From positions 185,741,703 through 185,805,702 of the forward strand of contig NC_058519.1 of the NCBI RefSeq assembly GCF_904849725.1: a stretch of 64,000 nt of DNA, written 5' to 3'. The notes under the pieces were generated by a model. That model saw only the letters and a program-made list of their open reading frames with translations, was not told the DNA's origin and searched no databases. A program made the translations under genes and the position numbers. The first letter of the stretch is position 1. Each line of letters opens with the position of its first letter. Positions 33,241 through 45,318 of this stretch are shown piece by piece. The DNA comes from Hordeum vulgare subsp. vulgare. Taxonomy: Eukaryota; Streptophyta; Magnoliopsida; Poales; Poaceae.

Positions 33241-34317
33241 TAGCGATCCCGTGGGATCCCTAGAAGGGATGTCTAGAGGGGGTGGGGGTGAATAGACTAC
33301 TTGCATAAATTAAAACCTAGCCTTTTCCCAATTTTAATAGTTGGCATATTTTAGCAATTCTAACAAGTCTAGTGCACCCTATGCATGCTAGTCAACATAT
33401 ATGGTAGCGGAAAGTAATGACATTGCACATGTAAGTAAGAAGTAGAGTTTAGAAAGATCAAACAGAAAGATGGAGACGACAATTTTTGGCATGGTTCCTA
33501 TAGGTGGAGCTATTGTATGTCCACATTAGTGGAGACTTCAACCCACAGGGGGTAACGACTGCGAGAGTCCATGGAGGGCTCCACCCAAAAGGGGTCCACG
33601 AATAAGCGGCCTTGTCTATTCCATCATGGCTTACGTCCACACAGGACTAGCCTCACTCGTGGTAGATCTTCATGAAGTAGGCGATCTCCTTGCATGTACA
33701 AACTCTTGGTTCAACTCCACAACATGAAGTAGGAGGTTCCCAAGCGACACCTAACCAATATAGGAGGCACCACTCTCCAAAGGGTAATAGATGCAGTAGT
33801 ACGATGAACACCTTGCTTTTGTGCTTCAAAAGATAGTCTCCACAACACTCAATCACCCACTCGCAGATTTGGCTTGGGTAGAAGAGATTGATTGGGTGGG
33901 AAGCAACTTGGGGAGACTAGAGATCAAGTTTAAAATGGATGGATTGGAATATCTTGATCTCAACACATGAGTAGGTGGCTCTCTCTCAAAAAATGGATAT
34001 GGAAAGTGTGTGTGTTTTCTGAGTGCTTTCTCTATGAATGAGAGGTGCTGGATGGGTATATATAGGCATCTCCCAAAATCCAACCGTTACAACATTATTG
34101 CCCAACTTGGTGAAACCGAAGTGAATCTCGGTGGCACCGATTTGCACAAAATGTGGCAACTTTCAAATTCTCGGTGAGACCGATATAGAAATCTCGGCGG
34201 TACCGATATGGGTGTCCTAGGAAGTTTCCAAATCTTGGTGAGACCGATTCTCAAAACTTGATTGTACTAATTCTTGAAAATGGCTAACCAGAGAGTTGGT
34301 CCAAAACTCGGTGAGAC

Positions 34318-35874
34318 TAATACATCTCCAACGTATCTATATTTTTGGATTGTTCCATGATATTATATTACCATTCTTGGATGTTTAATGATCATTTTAT
34401 AGAAACTTTATATCATTTTTTGGGACTAACCTATTGACATAGTGCCTAATGCTAGTTGCTGTTTTTTTGCTATTTTTTCCTTCGCAGAAAATCAATATCA
34501 GATGAAGTCCAAATGCCACAAAACTTTACGAAGATTTTTTGGGACTAGAAAGAAACTTGGGAACCAAGGAGGATCACCAGACGAGGCCCAATCATCCCAC
34601 TAGGCACCAGGGAGCGCCCAGGGCCCCTGGCGCGTCCTGGTGTCTAGTGGGGCCCTCGGGCGCCTCCGCCACCGCCTATGAGATCTATAAATACCCCAAT
34701 ATTCATAAAAACCTAGAAGAGTCGATGAAAAATAATTTCAATCGCCGCGAGTTCTATAAGCCATGAAATCCAATCAAGATCCTGTTCCGGAGAGGAACAC
34801 GATCATGGAGGGGTTCATCATCCTCATTGGTGCTCCTCCTCCAATGCGTGAGTAGTTCATATCATACCTACGGGTCTGTAGGCAGTAGCTAGATGGCTTT
34901 CTCTCTCTTTTTGTTTCTCAATACAATGGTCTCTTGGAGATCCATAAGATGCAACTCATTCTTTTGCGGTGTGTTTGTTGGGATGTGATGAATTGTGAGT
35001 TTATGATCAGATCTATGAAATCATATTCATGCTTGATTATTATAGCCTCGTATTTCTTCTTCGATATTTGTTTTTGACTTGCCAACTTTATCTTTTATCT
35101 TGCAATGGGAAGAGGTGCTTTGTGATGGGTTCGATCTTGCGGTACTCAATCTCACTGACAGAAAGAGACATGACACACATGTACCATTGCTATCAAGGAT
35201 AAAATGACGGGGGTCTATTCCTACATGAATAGATATTGTCTAGATCATGTCATTATTCGTAAGGCATTACTCCGTTTCTCCATGAAATCAATACACTAGA
35301 TGCATGTTGGATAGCGGTCAAAGTGTGGAGTAATAGAAGTAGATGTAAGCAAAAGTCTGTCTACTTGTCTTGGACGTGATGACTATATACATGATCATTG
35401 TCTTGAATATTTTCATAATTATTTTCTCTTCTATCAATTTCCCAACAGTAATTTGTGTACCCACTGTTTGCTATTTCTCGATAAAAGCCACTAGTGAAAC
35501 CTACGGCCCGCGGGTCTACTTCACATCGACTATTTGCAATCTCTACTTCGCTATTCACGTTTCTATTTTATTTGCTCTTTTATTTTCAGATCGATATTAT
35601 CAAAAAACCCAAAAATACCTTGTTTCATTTTATTTTCTATCACTCTTATTTGCATCTATCAATCTATCCTTACTTTACCCACGAGGGATTGACAACCCCT
35701 CCACGCGTTGGGTTGCGAGGATTTGCTATTTGTGTGCACGTGTCGCTTACATAGTCTTGTGGATCTTCCTACTGGATTGATACCTTGGTTTCATAACTAA
35801 GGAAAATACTTGTTGTTGTTGTGCTACATCACCCTTTGGCTTGGAGGGAAACCAACGCAATCAGCGAGGAGTCA
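34318..35874 (+). repeat. left LTR of the non-autonomous gypsy element
   Basis: This 1557-bp LTR starts taatacatctcc (the TG is mutated to TA) and ends gaggagtca. It includes a TATA-like tctataaatacc at 34684. Confidence 0.85.
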
Positions 35875-36169
35875 AGATTTCTGGCGTCGTTGCCGGGGAA
35901 GATCAAGCCAAGATCTATCAGGTTCCTACACACAAACTCTCATCTCCTTGCAATTACATTATTCGCTATTTTCCTCCCATTTTCCTCTCCCCCACTTCAC
36001 AAAAACAATTGCCTTTTTATTTGACTTTTTCTTGCTTGCTTGATTCTATTGCCTTCATGTCAATACTCGAAAATAGAAAAATAAACAGGAAAAGTAAAGA
36101 CAAAGGGATCCTCATCCACTTGCTAATCTTTTCAAAAGATCTAATTATCTTGAACCAATTGCTAGTGAG

Positions 36170-36960
36170 TTGAGTGCTCTTGATTATTTTTGTGAAGGTG
36201 TACTTGAAAATCGTCAATCTGAATATTGCGATGAAGTGTTAAAAGAAGAAATGTATAAAGTGATTCATGATATCTCCTTGAATGAAAAGCATGATTGCAA
36301 TGATGTTATTATAAATTCTATTAATGTCAATCATGATAATAATATGCAAAACTTCAAGATTTGGTATGACAATTTTGTCATGTCCACTACTCATTGCAAT
36401 GATAATGATTGGGGTGATGTGTCTTATTATCTTGAAAATTTATTTAATCCTCATGATGAATATGATATTGATAATAATGTTTGCAATAGTATTGAAAGTG
36501 GGTTTGTAAGAGTGTAAACTTTAGGTAATAATTATCCATTTTTTTGGAGAATTATCTATCTCATGGATTTTTTTTTGATAAAAGTGGGTTTGGAGTGGTG
36601 AAGACTTTAGTTAATGTTAATACCACTATCTTGGAAGATTATAAGACTTTTATGCATGTGGATCATGAAGAGAATATTTTATGTGATGGATATATTGTTG
36701 AATTTGAATATGATCCTACATCTAATTATTATGATAGAGGGAAATATGGTTATATAAATATTCATGTTACTAAATTATCTCTCTTCATGTTGAGATTGTT
36801 ATTGTTTCTTTCTTCTTCCGTGCATATGTTAGATATTTCCTGTCTTGATAATTTGTTTGCTTATGAGATGACTATGCATAGGAAGTATGTTAGACTTAAA
36901 TGTTTTTGTCTTATGCTACATGATTCTGTCTTTGTGTTTCAACTACTATCTTTCATGTGA
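36170..36960 (+). CDS. two adjacent ORFs of the non-autonomous gypsy element
   Basis: ORF one (36170-36517, 115 codons) is rich in Asn, Asp and Tyr, with NDNDWGDVSYYLENLFNPHD. ORF two (36544-36960, 138 codons) starts with MENYLSHGFFFDKSGFGVVK and ends in a hydrophobic segment, LFMLRLLLFLSSSVHMLDIS. They are separated by only 26 bp. I recall similar phrases as recurring in this abundant Triticeae non-autonomous element group, but the ORFs match no gag, pol or known domain. They may be relics of a once longer protein. Function unknown. Confidence 0.4.
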
Positions 36961-39252
36961 GCATCAATAAAATCTTAAGCCTATCTTAATGGCTATAAAG
37001 AAAGAGCTTGTTGGGAGGCAACCCAATGATTTTTTTACCTTTGATTTATGTTATTAAGTTTTTGCACAATTATGATACTTTTATAATTGTGTTTTTATGT
37101 ATTATTTAGTGTTTGTGCCAAGTAAATCCTTTGGGATCATGTGGTGTGTTAGTTGCTTTAATCCTGTTGAAAAACAGAAACTTTTGAGTCGAGTAGAAAA
37201 AACCCTACAAATCACGTAAGAGTCAAAAGTGTATGAATGTTTTACACAAGATTTATATACAAATTCCCTACATTTTCCTATTTTTTCAGAATTTTTGGAG
37301 TTACATAAATATGATTAAAGTTTGAATCTTTACAAACTATTCTGTTTTTGACATATTCTGTTTTCTTTGTGTTGTGTGCTTATTTTGATGATTCTATTGT
37401 TTTTATTGGGGGTATAAGCCATGGTAAAGTTATAATACAGTAGGTATAATGCAAAAACAAAATTGGAATAGGTTTTGAACACTACCTAAAGTAAATATTG
37501 GTTTTCTTATACTAAAGGATCAAATGAAAATTTTGTTGAGCTTTGTGTGATTGAAGTTTTTAAGTTTTGAGTGAGATTAACATGGATGAACGAATAAGGA
37601 GTGATAAAAGCCTGATCTTGGGGATGCCCCATGGCACCCCAAGGTAATATCCAAGGAGTACCAAGAAACTAAGCTTGGGGATGCCCCGGAAGGCATCCCT
37701 TCTTTCTTCTCACAACCATTGGTAATTTTACTTGGAGCTATATTTTTATTCGTCACATATCATGAGTTTTGCTTGGAGCGTCTTGTAACATTTGTGTCTT
37801 TGCTTTCTTTGCTGGTTAGTTTGTCATAATAAACCTTGCTGGACACACCCATTTTATAGAGCCAAATTTTGCTATAATTTGTTAGAATCGCTCTTTATGC
37901 TTCACTTAAATTTTTTGAGCCATGTAACTGCTCAAGTTCTTCACTTATATATTTTTGAGCACGGTGGTGCCGTTATTTTGAAGAAATTTGCTCTCATGCT
38001 TCACTTAGATTATTTTGAGAGTAGTAGAAATTTTGGAAAATCCTCTCTTGCTTCACTTATATTATTTTGAGAGTTGAAAATTTTAAAGAAACTTGTGCTC
38101 TCGTTCTTCACTTATATTTGTTTGAGAGCTTATTATTTTCATGCACATGAAGCCAATAATTATGCTATGAAATAACATCCTACTTGTGTTGCATTATTTA
38201 GTGTTAGTTATATTTAATGTTCACTTCTGATGATTTCGTTCCTTGGTTGGGCGCTTCTCAATCTATTTGCTAGCCTTCACTTGTACTAAGCGGGAATACT
38301 GCTTGTGCATCCAAATCCTAAACCAAAATTTGTGCCAAATGAGTCCACTGTACCTACCTATATGCAATATTTCAATGCCGTGCCAAGTAAATTTGTAAGT
38401 GTCAACTCTAATGTTCAAAATAAATTTCTGTTTTGTGTGCCCGTACCGCTCATGAAGCGGTGAGGGGTGGCCGGTATCTTCCATGTTAAATAGGTTATTC
38501 TCAAGATGAGTGTTTATTCACTTGTCATTGCACGAGAGTATGGCGGTAATAGGGATACCGAGTCCCAAAATGGGAAAAAAATATTTTATGTTGTCAAATA
38601 ATAAATTCGTTGGAAAGTGTTGGTATGGAGGGTACGCGTGGATAGATCTAGCTCTCGAATGTGAAAGAATGGTGGAAAAAGGAATAAACTTTATTTTCAG
38701 TTTGGGAACCGCCTATAATTTGTTTAGCATGGAGGATATTGGAAACTCTTAGTCGTTTTCATTGACATGAAAAGCATACCACCAGAATATTTTATCTCTA
38801 AGTTTTTCACTTTGAGTTGTGGCACCTCTACAAATCCCTTCTTTCGTCTGCGAAGGGCCTATCTATTTACTTTATGCAATTTTTATTTTTGAACTTGATC
38901 CTCCATCTTATCTTATAAAGCACCAACTAAGGAATACCATTATCATGCTTGAGCATTGGATGTAGTTAACATTTGGGTGTGTTTCATGAATTGATCAATG
39001 ATAGCGCATGATGGGCTAGGGATAACATTCTTTAGCGTTGATATTTTGAAAGACTTGGTTGCTTGATGATATGCTTGAGTATTTAAATTTTCATGTCAAA
39101 CTGTAGAGTATTGTTTTGAATCACCTACAAGTCCATATGTCCATGCTAGAAACAAAAGAATATGATGAACATGTTAGGCAGCATTCCACATCAAAAATTC
39201 TGTTTTTGTCATTTACTTACTCGACGACGAGCACGAATTAAGTTTGGGATGC

Positions 39253-41929
39253 TGATGCGTCTCCAACTTATCTATAGTTTTTGATTGTTCCATGCTGTTA
39301 TATTATCATTCGTGGATGTTTTATGGTCATTTTATAGCAACTTTATATCATTTTTTGGGACTAATCTATTGACATAGTGACTACTGCCAGTTGTTGTTTT
39401 TTTGCTATTTTTTCCTTTGCATAAAATCAATATGAGATGAAGTCCAAATGCCAAGAAACTTCACGGAGATTTGTTTGGACCAGAAGGAAACTTGGGAGCC
39501 AAGGAGGATCACGAGACGAGGCCCAGGCAGCCCACTAGGCACTAGGGCGTGCCCATGGCCCCTGGCGCATCCTGGTGTCTAGTGGGGCCCTCGAGCGCCT
39601 CCTCCACCGCCTCTGAGCTCTATAAATACCCCAATATTCAGAAAAACCTACAGGAGTTGACGAAAAATCATTTAACAAAAAATGGTTCCCCCCACTTTGT
39701 AGTACAAAGCAACCAGTCGAAACATCCATCAATAGGTGTTGGGGGCAAAAACAACACATTCACGCCCAAAAGAAATGAAAAAGAAAATACAAAAGAAACA
39801 AATGCCGACACCGGTGGATCGACAAAAAAACGAAGAAGTCTCGCGACCACTGCGCCCACCAAGGATCTCCCACCAAGCTCCACGACTGCAAAACGTCGGT
39901 ACTAATCAACACCTTCAAGAAGGACTGCCATGATGACGATGCTGCTGCCAAGGGTTCCCCCGGTATGCGATGAGACACGAGGAAGGGTAGCCCCCGACAC
40001 CCTCAAGGAAAGTTCAGCGACACCCAAAGGCACCACCACGTCAGTGTTGGCCGGGCCGACACGGGTTTCTCTCGAGAGCCTGCCACCAATCCGACCTTCA
40101 CCCTGCACCAACACAGTCTTGAAGCCTCCACACTGCCTCACCAGGGCACCACAAGGGAGGCATGCACAACGTCAAAAAAGAGCCGGGACTAGGAACAGCA
40201 GCACCATCGGCACGCGAAAGGGCTCAACCTCCATAGTCAATGATGCTAGCCTATCATACGCATTAGTAGGAGCATACCAGGCCCGTGGGCCCACATGCCC
40301 GAGCGGGACCTCAAAGCTCGTATAGCTCCCACCATCGCGCTGCAACAGGCACGCTGTTGGTGTTGCCGCCCTCGTCAAAGCTTCTCCTCCTCCCCACCAC
40401 GCAGAAGACATCGCAACCACATTGGGTGTCAGCCCGCTAGGACTCAGATGGGCCCCTAGGGCCCAGATCTAGGCAGGGGGTGCGCCTCCGTCGACCTAGT
40501 GCCCCCACGCCGCCCTGCCACCAAGGAGTAGTGCCGCTACCTCAGCCGCCGCCGGCCACCATTGCCGGGTCACCGGACTGCTGCCAAGCCGAGCAACACC
40601 GCCGCCGCCCCTGCCCTGGGAAGGGGAAACACATGCACGGGGAATGGAGATCTCAACGCCGCCGACATCACCCGGGGAGGTGGCGCTAGGGTGGGATCTG
40701 TAGAGGGGAGGTGGTGGTGGTGGGGGGGGGGGGTGAGGGGGCGAAGCTATGGGCGAGGGCAGCCAGCGGCAGCGGGGGTCAAGAAAAATCGTTTTAGCCG
40801 CCGCTAGTTCGAGAAGCCATGAAATCCAATCTAGAGTCCGTTCAGGAGAGGAACACGATCACAGAGGGGTTCATCATCCTCATTGGTGCTCCTCCGATGA
40901 TGCGTGAGTAGTTCATATCAGACCTACGCTTCCATAGGCAGTAGCTAGATGGCTTTCTCTCTCGTTTTGTTTCTCAATACAATGGTCTCTTGGAGATCCA
41001 TATGATGTAACTCATTCTTTTGCGATGTGTTTGTTGGGATCCAATGAATCGTGAGTTTATGGTGAGATCTATGAAATCATATTCATGCCTGATTATTATA
41101 GCCTCGTATTTCTTCTACGATATTTGGTTTTGGTATGGCTAATTTATCTTTTATCTTGCAATAGGAAGAGATGCTTTGTGATGGGTTCGATCTTGTGGTT
41201 CTCAATCTTAATGATAGAAAGAGACATGTCATGCATGTATCGTTGCTATCAAGGAAAAAACGATGGGGTCTATTCCTACATGAATAAATCTTGTCTACAT
41301 CATCTCATCATTCTTAAGGCATTAATCTGTTTCTCCATGAACTCAATACACTAGATGCATGTTGGATAGCGGTCGATGTGTGGAGTAATAGAAGTTGATG
41401 CTGGCAGAAGTTAGTCTACTTGTCTTGGACGTGATGCCTATATACAGGATCATTGTTTTTAATATAGTCATACTAATTTTCTCTTCTATCAATTGCCCAA
41501 AAGTTATTTGTCTACCCACCATTTTCTATTTCTCGAGAGAAGCCACTAGTGAAACCTACGACCCCCGGGTCTACTTCACATTGTCTATTTGCAACATTTA
41601 CTTTGCTATTCACGTTTCTACTTTATTTGCTATTTTATTTTCAGATACATATTATCAAAAAACCCAAAAATACCTTAACGCGTTTTATTTGCTATTACTC
41701 TTATTTGCATCTATCAATTTATCCTTACTTTACCCACGAGGGATTGACAACCCCGCCACACGTTGGGTTGCAATGATTTGCTATTTGTGTGTTGGTGTCG
41801 CTTACATAGTCTTATGGATCTTCCTACTGGATTTATACCTTGGTTTCATAACCGAGGAAATACTTGCCGTCGATGTGCTACTTCATCCTTTAAGGTTGGA
41901 GGGAAATGAACGCAATCAACGAGGAGTGA
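39253..41929 (+). repeat. right LTR of the non-autonomous gypsy element, with a 1.1-kb insertion
   Basis: It starts tgatgcgtctcc and ends gaggagtga. It is 2677 bp long because of the insertion at 39674-40782. Without it, the length (about 1556 bp) matches the left LTR. Confidence 0.85.
39674..40782. mobile_element. 1.1-kb GC-rich insertion with a 12-bp target repeat
   Basis: The flanks are gaaaaatcattt (39662-39673) and gaaaaatcgttt (40783-40794). The left LTR has a single such site. The insertion is far more GC-rich than its surroundings, especially at 40440-40760, and contains a poly-G run near 40722. A long TSD suggests target-primed retroposition (a LINE fragment or a retrocopied transcript read on the minus strand). 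There is no clear poly-A and no domain that I recognise. Confidence 0.6.
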
Positions 41930-42524
41930 GAGACCAATTCTCAAACTTGATGATACTAATTCTTGAAAATTGCTAACCAGAAAGTTGGTTCAAATCTCGG
42001 TGAGACCTTTTCTCAAATTTGGTGGTATCGATTCTTGAAAATGGCTAACCAGAAAGTTGGTCACTAATTTCGGTGGCACCGAATGTAACGTTGGTGGTAC
42101 CAAGAGTTTAGGGTTTGGCAAAGGTTATGTCTATAGAAATTTAGGTAGGCCGAGTGAATTTTTTTGGTGGAATCGATTTTCATGTTTAGGCTTTGGACAC
42201 ATAATTTTGTGGGAGAATGGCTGAGTATTTTTGGTGGCTATCTCTAAGCACTTGAGCAATCAATTCGTCGTAGATACCTCATCCCTCTTTAATAGTATTG
42301 TCTTTCCTATGGACTCAAATGTGATTTCTCACAGATATAAAATGTAATCTTTTTGCTTGAAGCTTAGCCAATCCTATTCCTTTCCTTGGGGCTTCTCAAC
42401 ACAATCCTTAGCCAATGTTGTGTGTGGACTATACCCGAAATATACTTGGTAAAAGTGTTAGTCCAAGAGACAATGTATGTTGTCATGAATTATCAAAACC
42501 ACCAAGGGAGCATATGTGCTTTCA

Positions 42525-42540
42525 ATCTACCCCTTTTTGG
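42525..42540 (-). promoter_or_regulatory. polypurine tract of the copia element
   Basis: On the minus strand CCAAAAAGGGGTAGAT lies directly before the LTR start TGAAAGCACATATGC. This is the position and composition of a plus-strand primer. Confidence 0.75.
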
Positions 42541-43189
42541 TAATTGATGACAACATACAATCAAGCTTCAAATTAAGATAAGCAGTAGAATATGACAACT
42601 TTGGCAGATACATGACTAATACAAAGTCCCCCTAAATGTGCGCATTCCCTTTTAAGAGATGTTTGCTTTGGACTTCATGGGCACACACATGGTAGAAGGG
42701 ACAAGATAAGTCATGTGAATCTTTGCTATATGCATCAAACATATGTGAATGAAAGGTTTCCATGTTCAAGACTCACTCTTACAAACAATATGTGCAAGAG
42801 ACAAGAGAATATCTTTGAACAAGGATATGATGCATATACTTACCTTGAGGTTCTTGAGCATCTTAGTAGTAGGAGTACACTTGGGAAAATAAATGTTAGA
42901 TAACACAAGAGTATTCTATTGTAAATATGCAAAGAGCTTCAAAAAGGACCAAGATATGGAAGAGATACTAAAAGTAGGATTTGATGATAGATATGTCTCC
43001 AAGAATATTTAGAACTTCCTCCCCTAAAAACGAATATGTAAGATTTCCTCTCCTCTTGAACCATACCATGTATATATTTGGAGTAGGTAGGATGAGACAA
43101 GTTCAATCCAAAGTAGGCAATTACAGTTTCTATATGTCTCCCCTTAATGATATCTCACCCTCTGAATTTGTAAGGTTTGATATATCTCC

Positions 43190-43520
43190 CCCTTTTGGCA
43201 TATATCCCCTTTGGTAGACGTCCCCTTAGGTATCAACATTTAGAAGCTCTGATATATGTCCCCCTTTGGCATTAATTCCCCCAAAGGCTAGAGAGTAAGG
43301 GTTCATTGAGAGTAAGGGATCCTGGATTCTTGTTTCTTTGATAAGGTTTCCTTGAATTTTTCTCCCCCTTGAGTATGGATAAGGGATCCTTTTAATTTAT
43401 CCCCCTTTCAGTATAGATAAGGGTTCAATGAAAGTTCCCCCCTTGCAGTAGGGATCCTAGAAGTTTCTCCCGCTTTGTGGGATCACTTAGAAGTTTCTCC
43501 CCCTTTGGTATAAATCCAGT
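43190..43520 (-). repeat. array of polypurine-tract-like motifs (copy 1)
   Basis: The plus strand shows repeated tctccccctttgg-like blocks (near 43186, 43262, 43277, 43362, 43401, 43436, 43497), which are CCAAAGGGGGAG on the element strand. They are spaced irregularly and mixed with aagggatcc and ttcattgaga repeats. SIRE-type elements are known for extra purine-rich tracts downstream of pol. The same array is in copy 2 near 51785-52115. Confidence 0.65.
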
Positions 43521-44505
43521 AAAATCACTAAGAACTCAGGTAGTACTATAATTTGGAGTCTGTGAGGCAATATGATTCGGTAGGACCGAATTTGATCTTA
43601 GGACACTTGGAGATTTTGGTTAGACCGAGTTTCCAACATTGGAGAGACCGAGCAGTGGTTAAAAATTCAACTTCTCAACTCAAATAGGCAGAAAATATCC
43701 AAAAGTTTTGAAAAAGAAAAGGGGAAATATTTTTTTTGATATATATACATACATATAGATGAGAATTTAATGGTTCCAAGAAAGCATGCAACAAAAATAT
43801 GAACCATACAATATTCTTCATCTAGATGTTTGGTGGTGACTAGGTCACCTATATTAGATTATATTGACTTGAGGAGTCATTCAAGAATGCTTGATTATAG
43901 GTCATATTCATCGTTAAGCACAAAATGGGGTTGCCATTTTTTGATTAAGCATTTTCATGTCTTCATATTACTTGAGTTGCTTTACCTCATGAGTTGGTAT
44001 AAAGCTTTATCAAGGATATGAGTACATACCTTCGAATGATGTTGATGACATGGCATGTTGTTGAACCTGTCATGGATCCTCAGTGTTGATGAAGATCATC
44101 TTGAGTTGGGATCTATCCTTGTCGTTTGGCTTCTCTTTTCACCTACATTGGTTAGTCATGCAATGAAGAACATGATATATCCAAATGACAAGGGTGAACT
44201 TAATCGTCAAATAGTTGTCAAGGATATGATTTTGTTGTCTTCTTCCTTCATCTTTGAAGAAGGGATTGTAGATACTTGGTCATGACAAGATTGGTTTTGA
44301 TGTGAGTTGATGACAATCTTGTGTAGTGTAGTTCTTCCAAGTACCTACAAAATGTTAGATGCAATACAAGGGAGCATAGCTTTCCAAGATATAAGATAGT
44401 GTCATATCAATAGCATCATGTAATAATCAAGTAATCTCATGCCCTTGCATGCATCTGAGTGAGTCTAGCTCAAGTTTGAAGCATCAATGATGTTCAACTC
44501 ACTCC

Positions 44506-45123
44506 TCAAGTGACAAAACACTTTCTCATCAAGTGACTTTGTAAAGTTATCAGACAATTTCTTGTCGGTATGAACATGCTTGAGATTAATATCTCCTGTA
44601 CCAACATGATAATGAATGAATGATGTCGCACTTGAATATGTTTAGTTCGAGAATGTTGCACGGGATTATGGGAAATTTTAATAACACTTTCATTGTCACA
44701 CAACAACGGAACATGTTTCACATGAATGCCACAATTGTTAAGAGTTTGCGTCATCCATAGTAATTGCACACAACATGATCCAGTGACAATGCATTCTGCT
44801 TCGGCGGTAGATAAAGATACCAAGTTTTGTTTCTTGGATAACCCAGACACAAGAGATCTCCCAAGAAATTCACATTTACTCTAGGTGGATTTTCTATCAA
44901 GCTTGTCTCCGGCATAGTCCGAGTCGGAATAGCCAACACGATTAAAAGTAGATTCCTTGGGATACAATATGCCAAAGTTTGGTGTATCTATCAAGTATCT
45001 CATAATTCTTTTCACAGACTTTAGATGACACCCCTTAGGTTCCGCTTGATATTGAGCACACATGCAAACACTCAACTTGATATCAAGACGGGAGGAACAT
45101 AGATATAGCAATGAACCGATCAT
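44506..45123 (-). pseudogene. copia RNase H region, copy 1
   Basis: Phrases in order are MIGSLLYLCSSRLDIKLSVC, MCAQYQAEPKGCHLKSVKRI, SDSDYAGDKLDRKST and then, in another frame, LVSLSTAEAECIVTGSCCVQ and LCDNESVIKISHNPVQHSRT. This is the usual C-terminal end of copia pol. A stop and a frame change after DRKST break it. Confidence 0.8.
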
Positions 45124-45318
45124 TAATCAATAAACCTTTTGATCAACCAGTTTGTCCTCATTGGTAAGATCAACATGTCCACTAGTAGGCATGGGAGTTT
45201 TCATACCTTGGCATTCTTGCATGTTGGACTTCTTGATCAAGTCCTTGGTGTACTTGGTTTGAGAGATAAATGTACCTTCTCTTGGTTGTTTGATTTGCAA
45301 ACCAAGGAAGAATTTCAG

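Larger units (their letters stand above)
29682..33249 (+). mobile_element. Ty3/gypsy retrotransposon (Tat-like), 5' part
   Basis: The order is 5' LTR, primer-binding site (from 30160, ttggtgctttcattgagag), gag, protease and reverse transcriptase. The element stops at 33249, where the copia element is inserted within the reverse transcriptase/connection region. The remainder must lie to the right of the copia nest and is not in the window. The Tat-like lineage is inferred from the DGG protease site and RT phrases. Confidence 0.75.
34318..41929 (+). mobile_element. non-autonomous gypsy LTR retrotransposon, 7.6 kb
   Basis: A perfect 5-bp TSD, gagac, lies at 34313-34317 and 41930-41934. LTRs are 34318-35874 and 39253-41929. 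The primer-binding site tggcgtcgttgccggggaag (35882) matches the 3' end of plant tRNA-Asp apart from one or two bases. The polypurine-like end aattaagtttgggatgc precedes the right LTR. The 3.4-kb interior has no gag or pol motif. It holds only two adjacent small ORFs. The LTRs differ at roughly one in ten positions in the first 150 bp, so the insertion is old. Confidence 0.85.
33250..42524 (-). repeat. 3' LTR of the copia element, split by a gypsy element
   Basis: It is 1658 bp without the insertion (34318-41934). The left end, cgtgggatccctagaagg, corresponds to tgtgggatcactagaagg of the other LTR, with the terminal TG mutated. The right end is tgctttca. The body has the ggtgagaccga and ggtggcaccga motifs shared with the solo LTR at 2940-4378. 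Confidence 0.8.

Noticed and set aside
35370..35780. A hydrophobic ORF (136 codons), with a longer counterpart at 41395-41976.
   Set aside because: Both lie in the two LTRs of one element and are similar only because LTRs are copies. The second runs past the LTR end into the flanking element, which a real gene would not.
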